Shown: piece after piece, positions 16,790-24,337 of the stretch
Numbering within the stretch: the stretch's first letter is position 1
Layout of the letters: each line of letters opens with the position of its first letter
Program-made: the position numbers and the translations under genes
Notes under the pieces: model-generated
What the model saw: only the letters and a program-made list of their open reading frames with translations
What the model was told of the DNA's origin: nothing
Database searches by the model: none
Assembly (NCBI GenBank): GCA_963847985.1
Contig: CAWKBS010000007.1
Location: forward strand, 218,335 to 282,334
DNA: 64,000 nucleotides
Source: JAIBJN01 sp963847985
Lineage (GTDB): Bacteria; Actinomycetota; Thermoleophilia; Gaiellales; Gaiellaceae
Reading direction: 5' to 3'

Positions 16790-16813
16790 CCCGGCGGGTC
16801 TAGCGTCGCCGGG
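16790..16813 (-). terminator. Possible hairpin terminator after the response regulator gene
   Basis: CCCGGCG and CGCCGGG form a 7-bp stem around a 10-base loop, 28 bases past the response regulator stop on the minus strand and before the NDH-2 promoter. There is no T tract, so the call is tentative. Confidence 0.3.
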
Positions 16814-16841
16814 TTCTCAGCCGGAAGGCGGCACCCTCCGG

Positions 16842-17537
16842 TTACGTCGGTGCGGAGCCCTCGCCCCCGTCCGTCGCTCCGTCGTAGAGAAAGAGCAGGG
16901 CCGCTTTCACCCGTCTGCTGACGTCCTCCGCCTCGGCGAGGCCCAGCTTCAAGAAGATGGAGTGGATGTGCTTCTCGACGGCTCGTTTGCTGAGCACGAG
17001 AGACTCGGCAATCGCTGTATTGCTCTTTCCCTGGGCGATCTCCCCAAGGACCTCGAGCTCCCGCGGGGTGAGCTCGGCGAGCGAGGGGCGCCCGTGGCGT
17101 GCCTTGGCGGTCACGAGCACCTCGACGACCTTGGGATCGATGACCGATCCGCCGGCAGCGACGGACTCGATGGCTGAAACGAGCTGTACGGGGTCACGCA
17201 CGCCCTCCTTGAGCAGGTAGGCGCGCCCGTCCGAGCCGGTCTCGAGGAGCTTCAGCGCGTACGTCGGCTCCGCGTACTGGCTGAGGATGACCACACCTAC
17301 CTCAGGATGGAGCTGCCGCAGCTGGGCTGCAACCTGGATGCCCTCGTCGGTGTTCGAGGGCGGCATTCGAATATCGCTCACCACCACGTCCGGACGGACG
17401 GCCTCGACCGCCCGGAGGAGCGACGGCATGTCGGCGCACGCGGCCACGACTTCGATACCCGGGTGAGCGGCGAGGAGCTGCTGGATCCCCTCCAAGACGA
17501 GAAGGCTGTCGTCGGCGACGGCGACTCGAATCACCAT
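16842..17537 (-). CDS. NarL/FixJ-type response regulator
   Basis: The 231-residue regulator has a receiver domain with the acidic pair in VAVADDS, phospho-acceptor Asp55 in VVVSDIRMP, and a C-terminal LuxR-type helix-turn-helix (ELTPRELEVLGEIAQGKSN to about residue 220). The start is the ATG at 17537, directly before the receiver domain; the open frame upstream encodes unrelated basic sequence. The gene diverges from the histidine kinase at 17672 across 134 bp, and the two form an obvious pair. The target is unknown. Because the pair lies inside the set of palindrome-controlled operons, it is one candidate regulator of them. Confidence 0.88.
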   Translation of the reverse strand: MVIRVAVADDSLLVLEGIQQLLAAHPGIEVVAACADMPSLLRAVEAVRPDVVVSDIRMPPSNTDEGIQVAAQLRQLHPEVGVVILSQYAEPTYALKLLETGSDGRAYLLKEGVRDPVQLVSAIESVAAGGSVIDPKVVEVLVTAKARHGRPSLAELTPRELEVLGEIAQGKSNTAIAESLVLSKRAVEKHIHSIFLKLGLAEAEDVSRRVKAALLFLYDGATDGGEGSAPT

Positions 17538-17671
17538 GGCGGAACGATAGAGCGGAACGGTAGGCGCCACGTGTCGATGTGGTGAACGATCACCCGGCCG
17601 AGTAGACAGGCCCGGCGATCGCGGCAACACTACCGCTTGCTGCAGTTGCCTCGAACTCCGAAGGAGCGGGT

Positions 17672-19522
17672 GTGTCGACGATCTCCGCAGGATCGAGCGG
17701 CGCCGCGACGGTCCCCACCACGGCGGTGATCTCCACCCGGCGCAGCTTGCTGGCTGCCTTCGCGGCCGGCCTTCTCGTCGCGATCGGCGCAGGCCTGCTC
17801 CTCGCGACGAGCGACCATCTCGTCGACCCGGTGGCATTCGGCCTGGCGACCTCCGTGATGGTCGTGGGCTGGTTCAGCGCGGCGCTCTATTGGCTGGTTC
17901 GACGCCCTGGCAATCGACTCGGTTCCATCCTTCTCGCGGTCGCGGTCTGCACGGTCTTGATGTCGCTTCAGGGGGCGACCCAGCCCCAGCTCCACAGCAT
18001 CGGTGTGTTGGCCGATTGGCTGCTTGTTCTTCTCTGGTTTTACGTCGTCTTCGCGTTCCCGAAGGGTCGCATCGAGAGTCGCGTCGGATGGGCGCTGCTC
18101 GGCGCGATCGCGCTCGAACGACTGGAGTCGTACGTCCCCTCCCTCCTTTTCTCGCCGGTCGTCAATGGCAGTTTTCCGCAGGCCACCTGCAACGCTGCGT
18201 GTCCCGCGAACGGCTTCATGATCGCCGATCGGCCGACGATCGCCGACGGTCTCTTCAGCAGCGACGTCACAACCCACTACCTGTTCGCGGTCCGCTCCGC
18301 AATCTTCGTCTACTTGATCTACCGGCTAGCGACGGCGACGCGGCCACGGATGCGGGCACTCCTGCCTGTCTACGTCCCGGTTCTGATGACCATCGCTCTG
18401 CTCGTGGTCTTCTACGCAGCCCGTCTCGAGCTCGTGCACCTGGATGCGGGCGCGCTCTCGAAGCTGAGCTGGCTGGCCACCATCGGTATCAGCGCAGCGC
18501 CATACGGATTTCTGCTTGCGGTCGTGGTGAGCACGTTCTTCGCCGCGACGGCGTTGAAAAGGATCGTCTCCCGGCTGGTGGAGAACCCGAGCGCCTCTCA
18601 GCTGCGCACGACGCTGGCCGATGCACTCGATGATCCGTCGCTCGAGCTCGGGTTCCGTCTCGAGCAGGCCGGCGGCTTTGTCGACTCGGCCGGCAAGCCT
18701 CTTGCATCCACGCCTCCGGCCGGCCAGTCGTCGACTCCGGTCACGCGGAACGGCGAAACCGTGGCCGTGATCAGGCACGACGCGGCTCTGGACACCGACC
18801 CGGAGCTCGTCGCTGCCGCGGGTCAGGCGCTGCTGCTGGCCATCGAGAACGGTCGCTTGACGGCCGAGCTCGAGTCGACGAACGCAGAGCTCCGCGCAAC
18901 GCGCGCACGCATCGTGGCCACAGGCGACGCCGAGCGCCGCAGGATCGAGCGCGACCTCCATGACGGGGCGCAGCAACATTTGGTCGCACTCAGCATGAAA
19001 GTCGGCCTGGCCCGCGAACTCGCCGATCCAGAGGCTGCGCAGCGGCTCGACGACGTCGGCGAAGAGCTCGAGGAGATTCTGGTGGAGCTCCGCGACCTCG
19101 CCCATGGCCTCTACCCGCCGGTGCTTCGCGAGTTCGGACTCCGGGAGGCTCTGGCCAGCGTCGTGCGGCGTTCGGCTCCCCCGGCAAAGCTCGAGGCACC
19201 AGCGATCGGCCGCTACTCCGAAGACGTGGAGGCCGCCGTCTACTTCTGCTGCGTGGAAGGTCTCCAGAACGCCGCCAAGCACGCCGGTCTGGGTGCGACC
19301 GCGGTAATTCGGCTCTGGGAGCGCGATGGCCGGCTCGACTTCGAGATCGTCGACGACGGCGCAGGCTTCGACGGCGAGTCGGCCTGGGGGTCACGGAACG
19401 GCTTCACGAACATGACCGACCGCATGGCCAGCGTCGGAGGCACGCTCTCCGTCGATTCCGTGCAGGGGCAGGGCACGACAGTCCGAGGAAGCCTCCCGGT
19501 CACGACCTCGGTTGGAGCCTAG
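17672..19522 (+). CDS. Membrane sensor histidine kinase (HisKA_3 type)
   Basis: The 616-residue kinase has a multi-helix membrane sensor region (about residues 25-295), a linker, a HisKA_3 dimerisation domain with the phosphorylated His430 in RRRIERDLHDGAQQHL, and an HATPase domain (GLQNAAKHA near residue 530, DDGAGFD following). The signal sensed cannot be read from the sequence. The start is GTG with AAGGAG five bases upstream. It diverges from its partner response regulator at 16842-17537. Its stop shares the tetranucleotide CTAG with the stop of the convergent CYTH gene. Confidence 0.9.
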   Translation: MSTISAGSSGAATVPTTAVISTRRSLLAAFAAGLLVAIGAGLLLATSDHLVDPVAFGLATSVMVVGWFSAALYWLVRRPGNRLGSILLAVAVCTVLMSLQGATQPQLHSIGVLADWLLVLLWFYVVFAFPKGRIESRVGWALLGAIALERLESYVPSLLFSPVVNGSFPQATCNAACPANGFMIADRPTIADGLFSSDVTTHYLFAVRSAIFVYLIYRLATATRPRMRALLPVYVPVLMTIALLVVFYAARLELVHLDAGALSKLSWLATIGISAAPYGFLLAVVVSTFFAATALKRIVSRLVENPSASQLRTTLADALDDPSLELGFRLEQAGGFVDSAGKPLASTPPAGQSSTPVTRNGETVAVIRHDAALDTDPELVAAAGQALLLAIENGRLTAELESTNAELRATRARIVATGDAERRRIERDLHDGAQQHLVALSMKVGLARELADPEAAQRLDDVGEELEEILVELRDLAHGLYPPVLREFGLREALASVVRRSAPPAKLEAPAIGRYSEDVEAAVYFCCVEGLQNAAKHAGLGATAVIRLWERDGRLDFEIVDDGAGFDGESAWGSRNGFTNMTDRMASVGGTLSVDSVQGQGTTVRGSLPVTTSVGA

Positions 19523-20295
19523 TCGCTGTCTGCCTGCAGCCGTTCCGAGAAGTACTCGAGCGCCTTCTTCGTCTTGGTCTGCTGCTCGCCGGTGAGCTCG
19601 ACTCCCCGTTGCGTCAGGAAGGCTCCTGTTTCGGCGGCGACCTGGAAGGCCTCCGCCGGCGCGCATTTCGTCGACAGCTCGAGGATCATCGAGTTGTCCG
19701 GATAGAGCCAGAGCTCGGAAACGAGCTTGCGGTCGTAGCCCTCGGGCGCGAACTTCAGCTTGAGTACGGAGATCGGGCCGAGGATCGAGAGATCGTCCAG
19801 CTCGAGCCCCTCAGGCGCGTGGGCCGCGTACAGCGCCCGCTGCTCCTTGGAGTAGAGCTTGCGAACCTCGCGCTTCCCCAACACGGCATCCCTGACGTCG
19901 GTGTTCTTGAGCGCGCGCTTCATGGATCCCGAGCAGACGAACCCGCCCGGCATCGCATCGACCTCGACGCCGAAGTTCGGCGAGCGCCGCAGCTCGGACG
20001 GGAGCTCGTCCGGGACGACCGGGCGCAGCTTCACGACCGTGTCGTCTCCCTTCCCCTGGACGCGGCGGGCACGGACGACGACGCCGCCCTCGTTGAGCGT
20101 GAGGTCCGGCGTGTCGAAGAAGTAGACCTGCCGAATCTGCGCATCGAGGGGATCCACCCCGAGCGCCGCCGCCCCGCGGCTCCGGTCGGACACCGGCACC
20201 GTCAGCTTGAGCTCGACGCTGTCGGCGCTTTTCGTCAGTGCGATGAACTCGGCGACGTCCTGATCGGAAGGCGTGCGGGTCTTCGTGGCTGCCAT
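19519..20295 (-). CDS. CYTH-domain protein (annotated as adenylate cyclase-like in relatives)
   Basis: The 258-residue protein matches the CYTH / triphosphate tunnel metalloenzyme pattern: VELKLTVP near residue 27, then VYFFDTPDLTLNEGGVVVRA and TVVKLRPVVP with alternating Arg, Lys and Glu residues that would line the tunnel. The first Glu of the classical ExExK motif is a Ser here. Family members hydrolyse triphosphates or polyphosphate, and a few make cAMP; activity cannot be chosen from the sequence. It follows a CMD-like gene by 21 bases and has a strong GAGGAGG ribosome binding site. It probably belongs to the DUF7144-CMD-CYTH unit. Confidence 0.7.
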   Translation of the reverse strand: MAATKTRTPSDQDVAEFIALTKSADSVELKLTVPVSDRSRGAAALGVDPLDAQIRQVYFFDTPDLTLNEGGVVVRARRVQGKGDDTVVKLRPVVPDELPSELRRSPNFGVEVDAMPGGFVCSGSMKRALKNTDVRDAVLGKREVRKLYSKEQRALYAAHAPEGLELDDLSILGPISVLKLKFAPEGYDRKLVSELWLYPDNSMILELSTKCAPAEAFQVAAETGAFLTQRGVELTGEQQTKTKKALEYFSERLQADSD

Positions 20296-20316
20296 GGTCG
20301 ATCCTCCTCGTGGGGG

Positions 20317-20655
20317 CTATTCCTCGCCCGTCTCTCCCTCTGCCTCGAGCTCGCCGAGCTCGATCGCGAGCCCGAGCGCGCGCACCATCTTGCTGCCCGC
20401 CGAGGCGACGCGCGCCGTGCCCACGATCGGCGCGATGGCAGTGAGGACGCCGCGGACCTGCTCCTCGTCGACGCCGACCTTGCCGGCGACTTCGAGGTTC
20501 AGCAGATACGAGACCGGCGGCGCGTCGACCGCGACCAGTGCAGCGATGCGCACGAGCATCAGCGTCCGCTCGTCGAGGCTGGACGCCTCGAGCGAGTCTG
20601 CGGTCATCTTCGCGAGTAGATCCAGTAGCTGGGTCTCGGTGTATTGCTCGGCCAT
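20317..20655 (-). CDS. Carboxymuconolactone decarboxylase-like (CMD/AhpD fold) protein 1
   Basis: The 112-residue protein has the CMD-fold helical pattern, with LDERTLMLVRIAALVAVDA followed by a helix and the VRGVLTAIAPIVGTARV block. Similar proteins occur at 40310-40663 and 43286-43624. The CxxC redox pair and His used by AhpD are missing: the equivalent region reads PPVSYLLNL. Thiol peroxidase activity is therefore unlikely and the role is unknown. The ATG at 20655 is preceded by AAAGGAG, so the longer upstream frame is not used. It lies between DUF7144 and the CYTH gene. Confidence 0.72.
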   Translation of the reverse strand: MAEQYTETQLLDLLAKMTADSLEASSLDERTLMLVRIAALVAVDAPPVSYLLNLEVAGKVGVDEEQVRGVLTAIAPIVGTARVASAGSKMVRALGLAIELGELEAEGETGEE

Positions 20656-20868
20656 GAGATCTCCTTTCTCAGTGCCCCAGCGGCAGCCACCGCCGCAGCC
20701 CGCGCCGGCGGGACGGCAGGCGCGCCGCAAGCCGATGGACCACGCGCTCGAGTCGCCGTGCTGCCCGGCGCCGGAAGGCGCGGCTTTCGCCGGCTCGAGA
20801 AGACCGCCACGACTGCGTTGCGTCCTTTCGCCAAGCTCATCATCGGAGCTTCTCCCTCCGCTAGGTCG

Positions 20869-21285
20869 TCACATCTCGTCCGATGACGAGAGCGAACGCG
20901 TCAGGGCCCAGATCACCCACACGTCGAGCGAGATGATCAGGATCGCCCAGAAGGGATAGAACGGGATGAAGAAGAAGTTCGCGATCGCGCTCAGCCCCGC
21001 GACCGTCACCCCGACCACGCGGGCCCACGTCTTCGCAGTGAAGAGCGCGTACCCCGCGAAGGCGACGACCAGGCCCAGCAGCAGGTGAATCCAGCCCCAG
21101 GTCGTGGTGTCCACCTCGAAGACGTAGTTCGGCGACACGGCGTAGAACTCGTCCTCGAGGATGGCGGCCAGGCCGGCGATGGCCTGAAAGCAGCCGACCA
21201 TGATCAGAATGACCGCGGCGAAGACATACCCGGCCGCGGCGGATCCGCTGGGTTCTCTGGACCGCGTCGACCCGTAGTCGCTCAT
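20869..21285 (-). CDS. DUF7144-type four-helix membrane protein
   Basis: The 138-residue protein has four predicted membrane helices (about residues 19-42, 63-82, 88-106 and 110-130) and the family-typical SPNYVFEVDTTTWGWIHLL loop. The DUF7144 family is widespread in actinobacteria and has no known function. The ATG has a GGAAGGAG site close upstream. It is the first gene downstream of palindrome site 3 (21380) and may lead a transcript with the CMD-like and CYTH genes, though a 213-base gap intervenes. Confidence 0.82.
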   Translation of the reverse strand: MSDYGSTRSREPSGSAAAGYVFAAVILIMVGCFQAIAGLAAILEDEFYAVSPNYVFEVDTTTWGWIHLLLGLVVAFAGYALFTAKTWARVVGVTVAGLSAIANFFFIPFYPFWAILIISLDVWVIWALTRSLSSSDEM

Positions 21286-21332
21286 CTCGTCTCCTTCCCC
21301 TCTCCTACATTGACAACGTCCTGCTGTGCGCA

Positions 21333-21413
21333 GCCATTGTCCAACCGCTGCGTGTCTCCGACTTCACCCGCCCATCGTGTTCACCCAGGTGAAACGTGCC
21401 TATCCGCGGTCGG
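21333..21413 (-). repeat. Promoter repeat B, copy 1 (81 bp)
   Basis: This 81-bp block is about 85-90% identical to 23834-23914 and contains palindrome site 3. It covers the promoter region of the DUF7144 gene and also the last codons of the upstream methyltransferase gene, so promoter and coding sequence overlap. Confidence 0.75.
21380..21393 (-). promoter_or_regulatory. Palindromic operator TTCACCCAGGTGAA (site 3)
   Basis: A 14-bp palindrome with one central mismatch lies 94 bp upstream of the DUF7144 start. The gene-side GGGTGA half-site follows after 11 nt. The stop codon of the upstream methyltransferase (21381-21383) lies inside the palindrome. Confidence 0.62.
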
Positions 21414-22643
21414 GCGCCGCTCATGCTTCTCGACGACCTCGCAGGTGAGCCCGTCCCGTGCACCATGTGCGCGGCGGTTGTAGTGCACACGCAACACGGC
21501 CTCCGGCCCAACCTGTAACGGGTCGGGGAGCACCCAAACCGACGTCGCCCAGCTCGAGGTCGGCCAGGTCCAGGGATCGAGGGTGTGCTCGATCGCCTCG
21601 AAGAGGGCGGCGCTGAATGTGACCGCGACGGCATTCACCGGGCCCTGCCCGTCGACGACGAGGTCAGCGCAGGCACGCACGGAGGCGTCCGCGAATGTCG
21701 CCAGATCCAGCGCCGCGAGCGTGACCGGTGGGCCGACGGCCGGCCAGGCCGCGACCACCTCTGCCTCGGTCGGCATGTTGACGGGGCCTGGGACGGCGGC
21801 GTCGAGCAGTGGTTGGAACTCCATCTCGTAGAGCCGCCGCCAGCGCTGGACCGCCGAACGCCCGATCGCTCGCTGCCTGGCCTCGCCGTCCGGCAGGCGA
21901 AGCGGCCGCGCGAGCAGCGTGAGCCTGTACGGGATCAGCCGCGCGTCGGGTCGCAACAGGCGGTGGCGGGCGTCGAGCGTGGTCTCGAGGATCTCCTCCT
22001 CGAACGGCTCGTTGCCGATGATCTCTGCAACCAGCAGGTCGGCCGGCTCGGGCAGCTCGATCTGGCGCGACCAGCCGGGAACGAGCGTGACCGTGTCCGT
22101 CACCCCGTTGGCGGCGAAGACCTGCTCGGCGACCTCCGCGATGTCGCTGGCCTCGACCGCGTAGACGCGGCGTGCGCCCGACCTGGCCGCAGCGACGGCG
22201 AGCACTCCACTCCCGGTGCCGATGTCGAGCACGACGTCGCCCGGTCGCACCGCCGCGACGAGCGCGGCGATGTAGTCCCCAGTCCGGCGATCGTCGTGCA
22301 GCATCCGGGCGTGCTCCACCGGGTCGGCCCAGCCGCTTGTCGGCCCCTGGCCGCCGTCCGGCCGCACGAGGGCACCTTCCTCGATCAGCATGTTGACGAC
22401 GTTCATCGTGGGCGCGAAGTCGGTGGAGGGTGCCTCGCGCTCGAACCGCGCAATCGCTTCGCCAAGAGCGAGCGGCCGGGCGAACAGCGACAGGGTTGCG
22501 TATCCGCGGGGCCCGAGGTCGACGACCGTGCCGTCAGGCGCGTCGAGCAGAACATGCCCCGCCGAATCGAAGCGCGTTCGGACTCCCCCGGCGAGCTGCA
22601 GGAGCGTCTCCGGCGACAGGTCGGGATCTCGTGACACGACCAC
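21381..22643 (-). CDS. PqqD/RRE-like domain fused to a PRMT-type methyltransferase
   Basis: Residues 1-100 resemble a PqqD-like winged-helix peptide-binding domain (VLLDAPDGTVVDLGPRGY, then a C-terminal VVNMLIEEGALV helix). Residues 110-420 are a class I SAM methyltransferase with motif I VLDIGTGSGVLAVAA. The LLVAEIIGNEPFEEE block matches the double-Glu loop of protein arginine methyltransferases, and a C-terminal beta-barrel-like region follows. The combination suggests methylation of a bound peptide or protein, possibly of RiPP type, but no precursor peptide is evident. It is the last gene of the SHOCT-SnoaL-GNAT unit, 7 bases after the GNAT gene. Its final residues are encoded by promoter repeat B. 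Confidence 0.7.
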   Translation of the reverse strand: MVVSRDPDLSPETLLQLAGGVRTRFDSAGHVLLDAPDGTVVDLGPRGYATLSLFARPLALGEAIARFEREAPSTDFAPTMNVVNMLIEEGALVRPDGGQGPTSGWADPVEHARMLHDDRRTGDYIAALVAAVRPGDVVLDIGTGSGVLAVAAARSGARRVYAVEASDIAEVAEQVFAANGVTDTVTLVPGWSRQIELPEPADLLVAEIIGNEPFEEEILETTLDARHRLLRPDARLIPYRLTLLARPLRLPDGEARQRAIGRSAVQRWRRLYEMEFQPLLDAAVPGPVNMPTEAEVVAAWPAVGPPVTLAALDLATFADASVRACADLVVDGQGPVNAVAVTFSAALFEAIEHTLDPWTWPTSSWATSVWVLPDPLQVGPEAVLRVHYNRRAHGARDGLTCEVVEKHERRPTADRHVSPG

Positions 22644-22650
22644 AGCGGCC

Positions 22651-23076
22651 TTACAGGTCCTTGCGGTACCAGCGGGCGGTGGTGCCGGCCGGACAGCCCT
22701 CGATCACGCCGACGGTCTCGTAGCCGAGCCGCCCGTAGAGGCCGGGCGCAAGCAGGTCGTACGCGCGGAACTGGACGAGCGTGCAGCCCCGCCGCCCGGC
22801 TTCGGCTTCCGCCCCGGCCATGAGGGCCCGTGCCAGTCCGCGACCGCGGAGCGGCTCGTCGACCCACATCGCCTGTAGCTCGCAGCACCCACCCCACACG
22901 AGGCCGGAGATGCCGGCGACGATCCGGCCGTCGTCGTCCCGGACGAAGATCCCGAACTCCTCCTCGTCGCCCAGGCCGGCGGCGGCGATGGCAGCCGCCG
23001 AAACCTGTTCCTCGAGCAGCGCCAGGTCGGCCGGGTCCGGCGAGTCCTCGACGAGGAGGCTGTCGGAGCCGTCCAC
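22651..23076 (-). CDS. GNAT family N-acetyltransferase
   Basis: The protein of about 141 residues has the GNAT core: a MWVDEPLRGRGLARALM segment containing the acetyl-CoA-binding Q/R-x-x-G-x-G/A motif, and the C-terminal GLYGRLGYETVG strand. It should transfer an acetyl group from acetyl-CoA to an amine; the substrate is unknown. I chose the GTG at 23076, just after the SnoaL gene stop. An ATG at 23169 would create a 71-base overlap and an atypical basic extension. It lies between the SnoaL and methyltransferase genes with gaps of 22 and 7 bases. Confidence 0.75.
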   Translation of the reverse strand: MDGSDSLLVEDSPDPADLALLEEQVSAAAIAAAGLGDEEEFGIFVRDDDGRIVAGISGLVWGGCCELQAMWVDEPLRGRGLARALMAGAEAEAGRRGCTLVQFRAYDLLAPGLYGRLGYETVGVIEGCPAGTTARWYRKDL

Positions 23077-23098
23077 CGGTGAGCCGCGGGCGACGGTC

Positions 23099-23518
23099 CT
23101 ACCTGGCGACCATCTGCTCGAGCAGCGCCGCGTTGTCGAAGTAGTTCCGGAACGCAGAGATCTTGTCACCGGTGAACTCCGCCACGAGCGCAGCCCCGAG
23201 CAGCAGCTCGCGGCCGGTCGGCTCGATCACGGTCTCCTCGTCGACCACGAACGGGCCCGAGAAGTCAGCAGTCACCCGGTACTCGGCGTAGCCCTTGTTT
23301 CCGACGATGTCGACAACGTCGATCTTCAGGGACACGTTCGACATGCTCGTATCGCGCTCCGCGACCACTTCTGCCAGCTCGCCGCGCGAGGCGACCAGCA
23401 TGTTCGGCGACCAGCCGCTGACGTCCTCGGTGAACAGTTCCGGCAAGGCGTCGACGTCGCCGTTGAAGCCTGCCTCGAGGGCCCTCTCCACCACGCCGGC
23501 ACGACCACTCCGAGCCAT
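23099..23518 (-). CDS. SnoaL / NTF2-like domain protein
   Basis: The 139-residue protein shows the SnoaL-like pattern: an N-terminal helix (VVERALEAGFNGDVDALPELFTE), central strands with VIEPTGRELLLG, and a final KISAFRNYFDNAALLEQ stretch typical of ketosteroid-isomerase-like folds. Such proteins are cyclases, isomerases or ligand-binding proteins; no function can be assigned. The ATG at 23518 is chosen because GGAGGAG lies 7 bases upstream. It is the second gene of the SHOCT-SnoaL-GNAT-methyltransferase unit. Confidence 0.78.
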   Translation of the reverse strand: MARSGRAGVVERALEAGFNGDVDALPELFTEDVSGWSPNMLVASRGELAEVVAERDTSMSNVSLKIDVVDIVGNKGYAEYRVTADFSGPFVVDEETVIEPTGRELLLGAALVAEFTGDKISAFRNYFDNAALLEQMVAR

Positions 23519-23547
23519 AACCACTCCTCCTTCTGCAGGATTGCGCC

Positions 23548-23808
23548 CTAGATGCCGAGGGCCTTGGCCTTGGCGGCCGCAAACTCCTCGTCGGTCAGTG
23601 CGCCGGAGGCGTGCAGATCGGCCAGGCGCTGGATCTCGTCGGCTTGTGTGTCTCCGCTGGTCGGGGCTGGAGGCGGCGGCGCCGGCGGCGGCTCCTCGTA
23701 CCCGTAGTCGTCCTGCCTGCCCCCGGCATCACCTCTGCCGGCCGCGTACGCTGCTCCACCGGCGACCATCATCGTCCGGCGGCGTGTTCGTCGACGAACC
23801 ATTCCCAT
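23548..23808 (-). CDS. Small SHOCT-domain protein
   Basis: The 86-residue protein has a basic N-terminus with a short hydrophobic stretch (MMVAGGAAYAAG), a Pro-rich linker, and a C-terminal SHOCT motif (DEIQRLADLHASGALTDEEF). SHOCT modules are short oligomerisation or membrane-associated tails found in actinobacterial small proteins. The ATG at 23808 has GGAGG five bases upstream. It is the first gene after palindrome site 4 and leads the four-gene unit ending with the methyltransferase. Confidence 0.78.
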   Translation of the reverse strand: MGMVRRRTRRRTMMVAGGAAYAAGRGDAGGRQDDYGYEEPPPAPPPPAPTSGDTQADEIQRLADLHASGALTDEEFAAAKAKALGI

Positions 23809-23833
23809 TGCAACCTCCAGTCGTCCTGGGACG

Positions 23834-23914
23834 GCCATTGTCCAACCGGCCGGTGTCTCCGACCTCACCCGCCGAGCATGTTCACCCAGGTGAGACGTGC
23901 CTATCCGCGGTCGG
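23834..23914 (-). repeat. Promoter repeat B, copy 2 (81 bp)
   Basis: This copy of the block at 21333-21413 is upstream of the SHOCT gene. Identical segments include GCCATTGTCCAACCG, GTGTCTCCGAC, GTTCACCCAGGTGA and ACGTGCCTATCCGCGGTCGG. The conservation extends well beyond the palindrome on both sides. Confidence 0.75.
23881..23894 (-). promoter_or_regulatory. Palindromic operator TTCACCCAGGTGAG (site 4)
   Basis: This near-palindrome lies 72 bp upstream of the SHOCT gene start. The gene-side GGGTGA half-site follows after 11 nt, as at the other sites. Confidence 0.6.
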
Positions 23915-24337
23915 CACCGACGTGTGCCGCCCACGTTGAAGCCCCGCGAAGGTCTTTGCGCATCTTGCTTCGGGGGTGCAGGCACCCCCCGTGCAGGCAC
24001 GACCGAAGTTCCGTGCAGGCCTCATTGCCACGCGGGCCCTTCGTGAGCGACGCTAGCGGCACCCGACAAAGGATCCTGCCGACCGAAGAGGCAAGTGACC
24101 ATGGTGTTTGTCCTTCCGCCACCATTTCTGCCGGAGTCAGTCGGTTCTTGTATGAGCGATTCGGCACATGAAGCGACTGCCGGCAGCTCGGCCAGAGTCG
24201 AACCGCCGTGACCGCAACGTTGACAGCGTCCGAATCACTCCGCGGCTGCTCCCTCCGACGATGCGGTTTTCTTCGAGTCGAAGTTCGAGCGGGTTCGCGC
24301 TCCGCGAGACGTTCTCGTCCGCGCGCGCTGCACCGAC
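23915..24337. other. Intergenic region before the LuxR regulator, with a hairpin
   Basis: No complete gene is supported. At 23972-23989 GGGGGTG and CACCCCC form a 7-bp hairpin with a CAGG loop, and a second short inverted repeat, GTGCAGGCAC, follows at 23991-24000. From 24224 the frame of the downstream LuxR regulator is open and encodes a plausible N-terminus (FESKFERVRAPRDVLVRAR), but it has no ATG, GTG or TTG. Confidence 0.4.
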
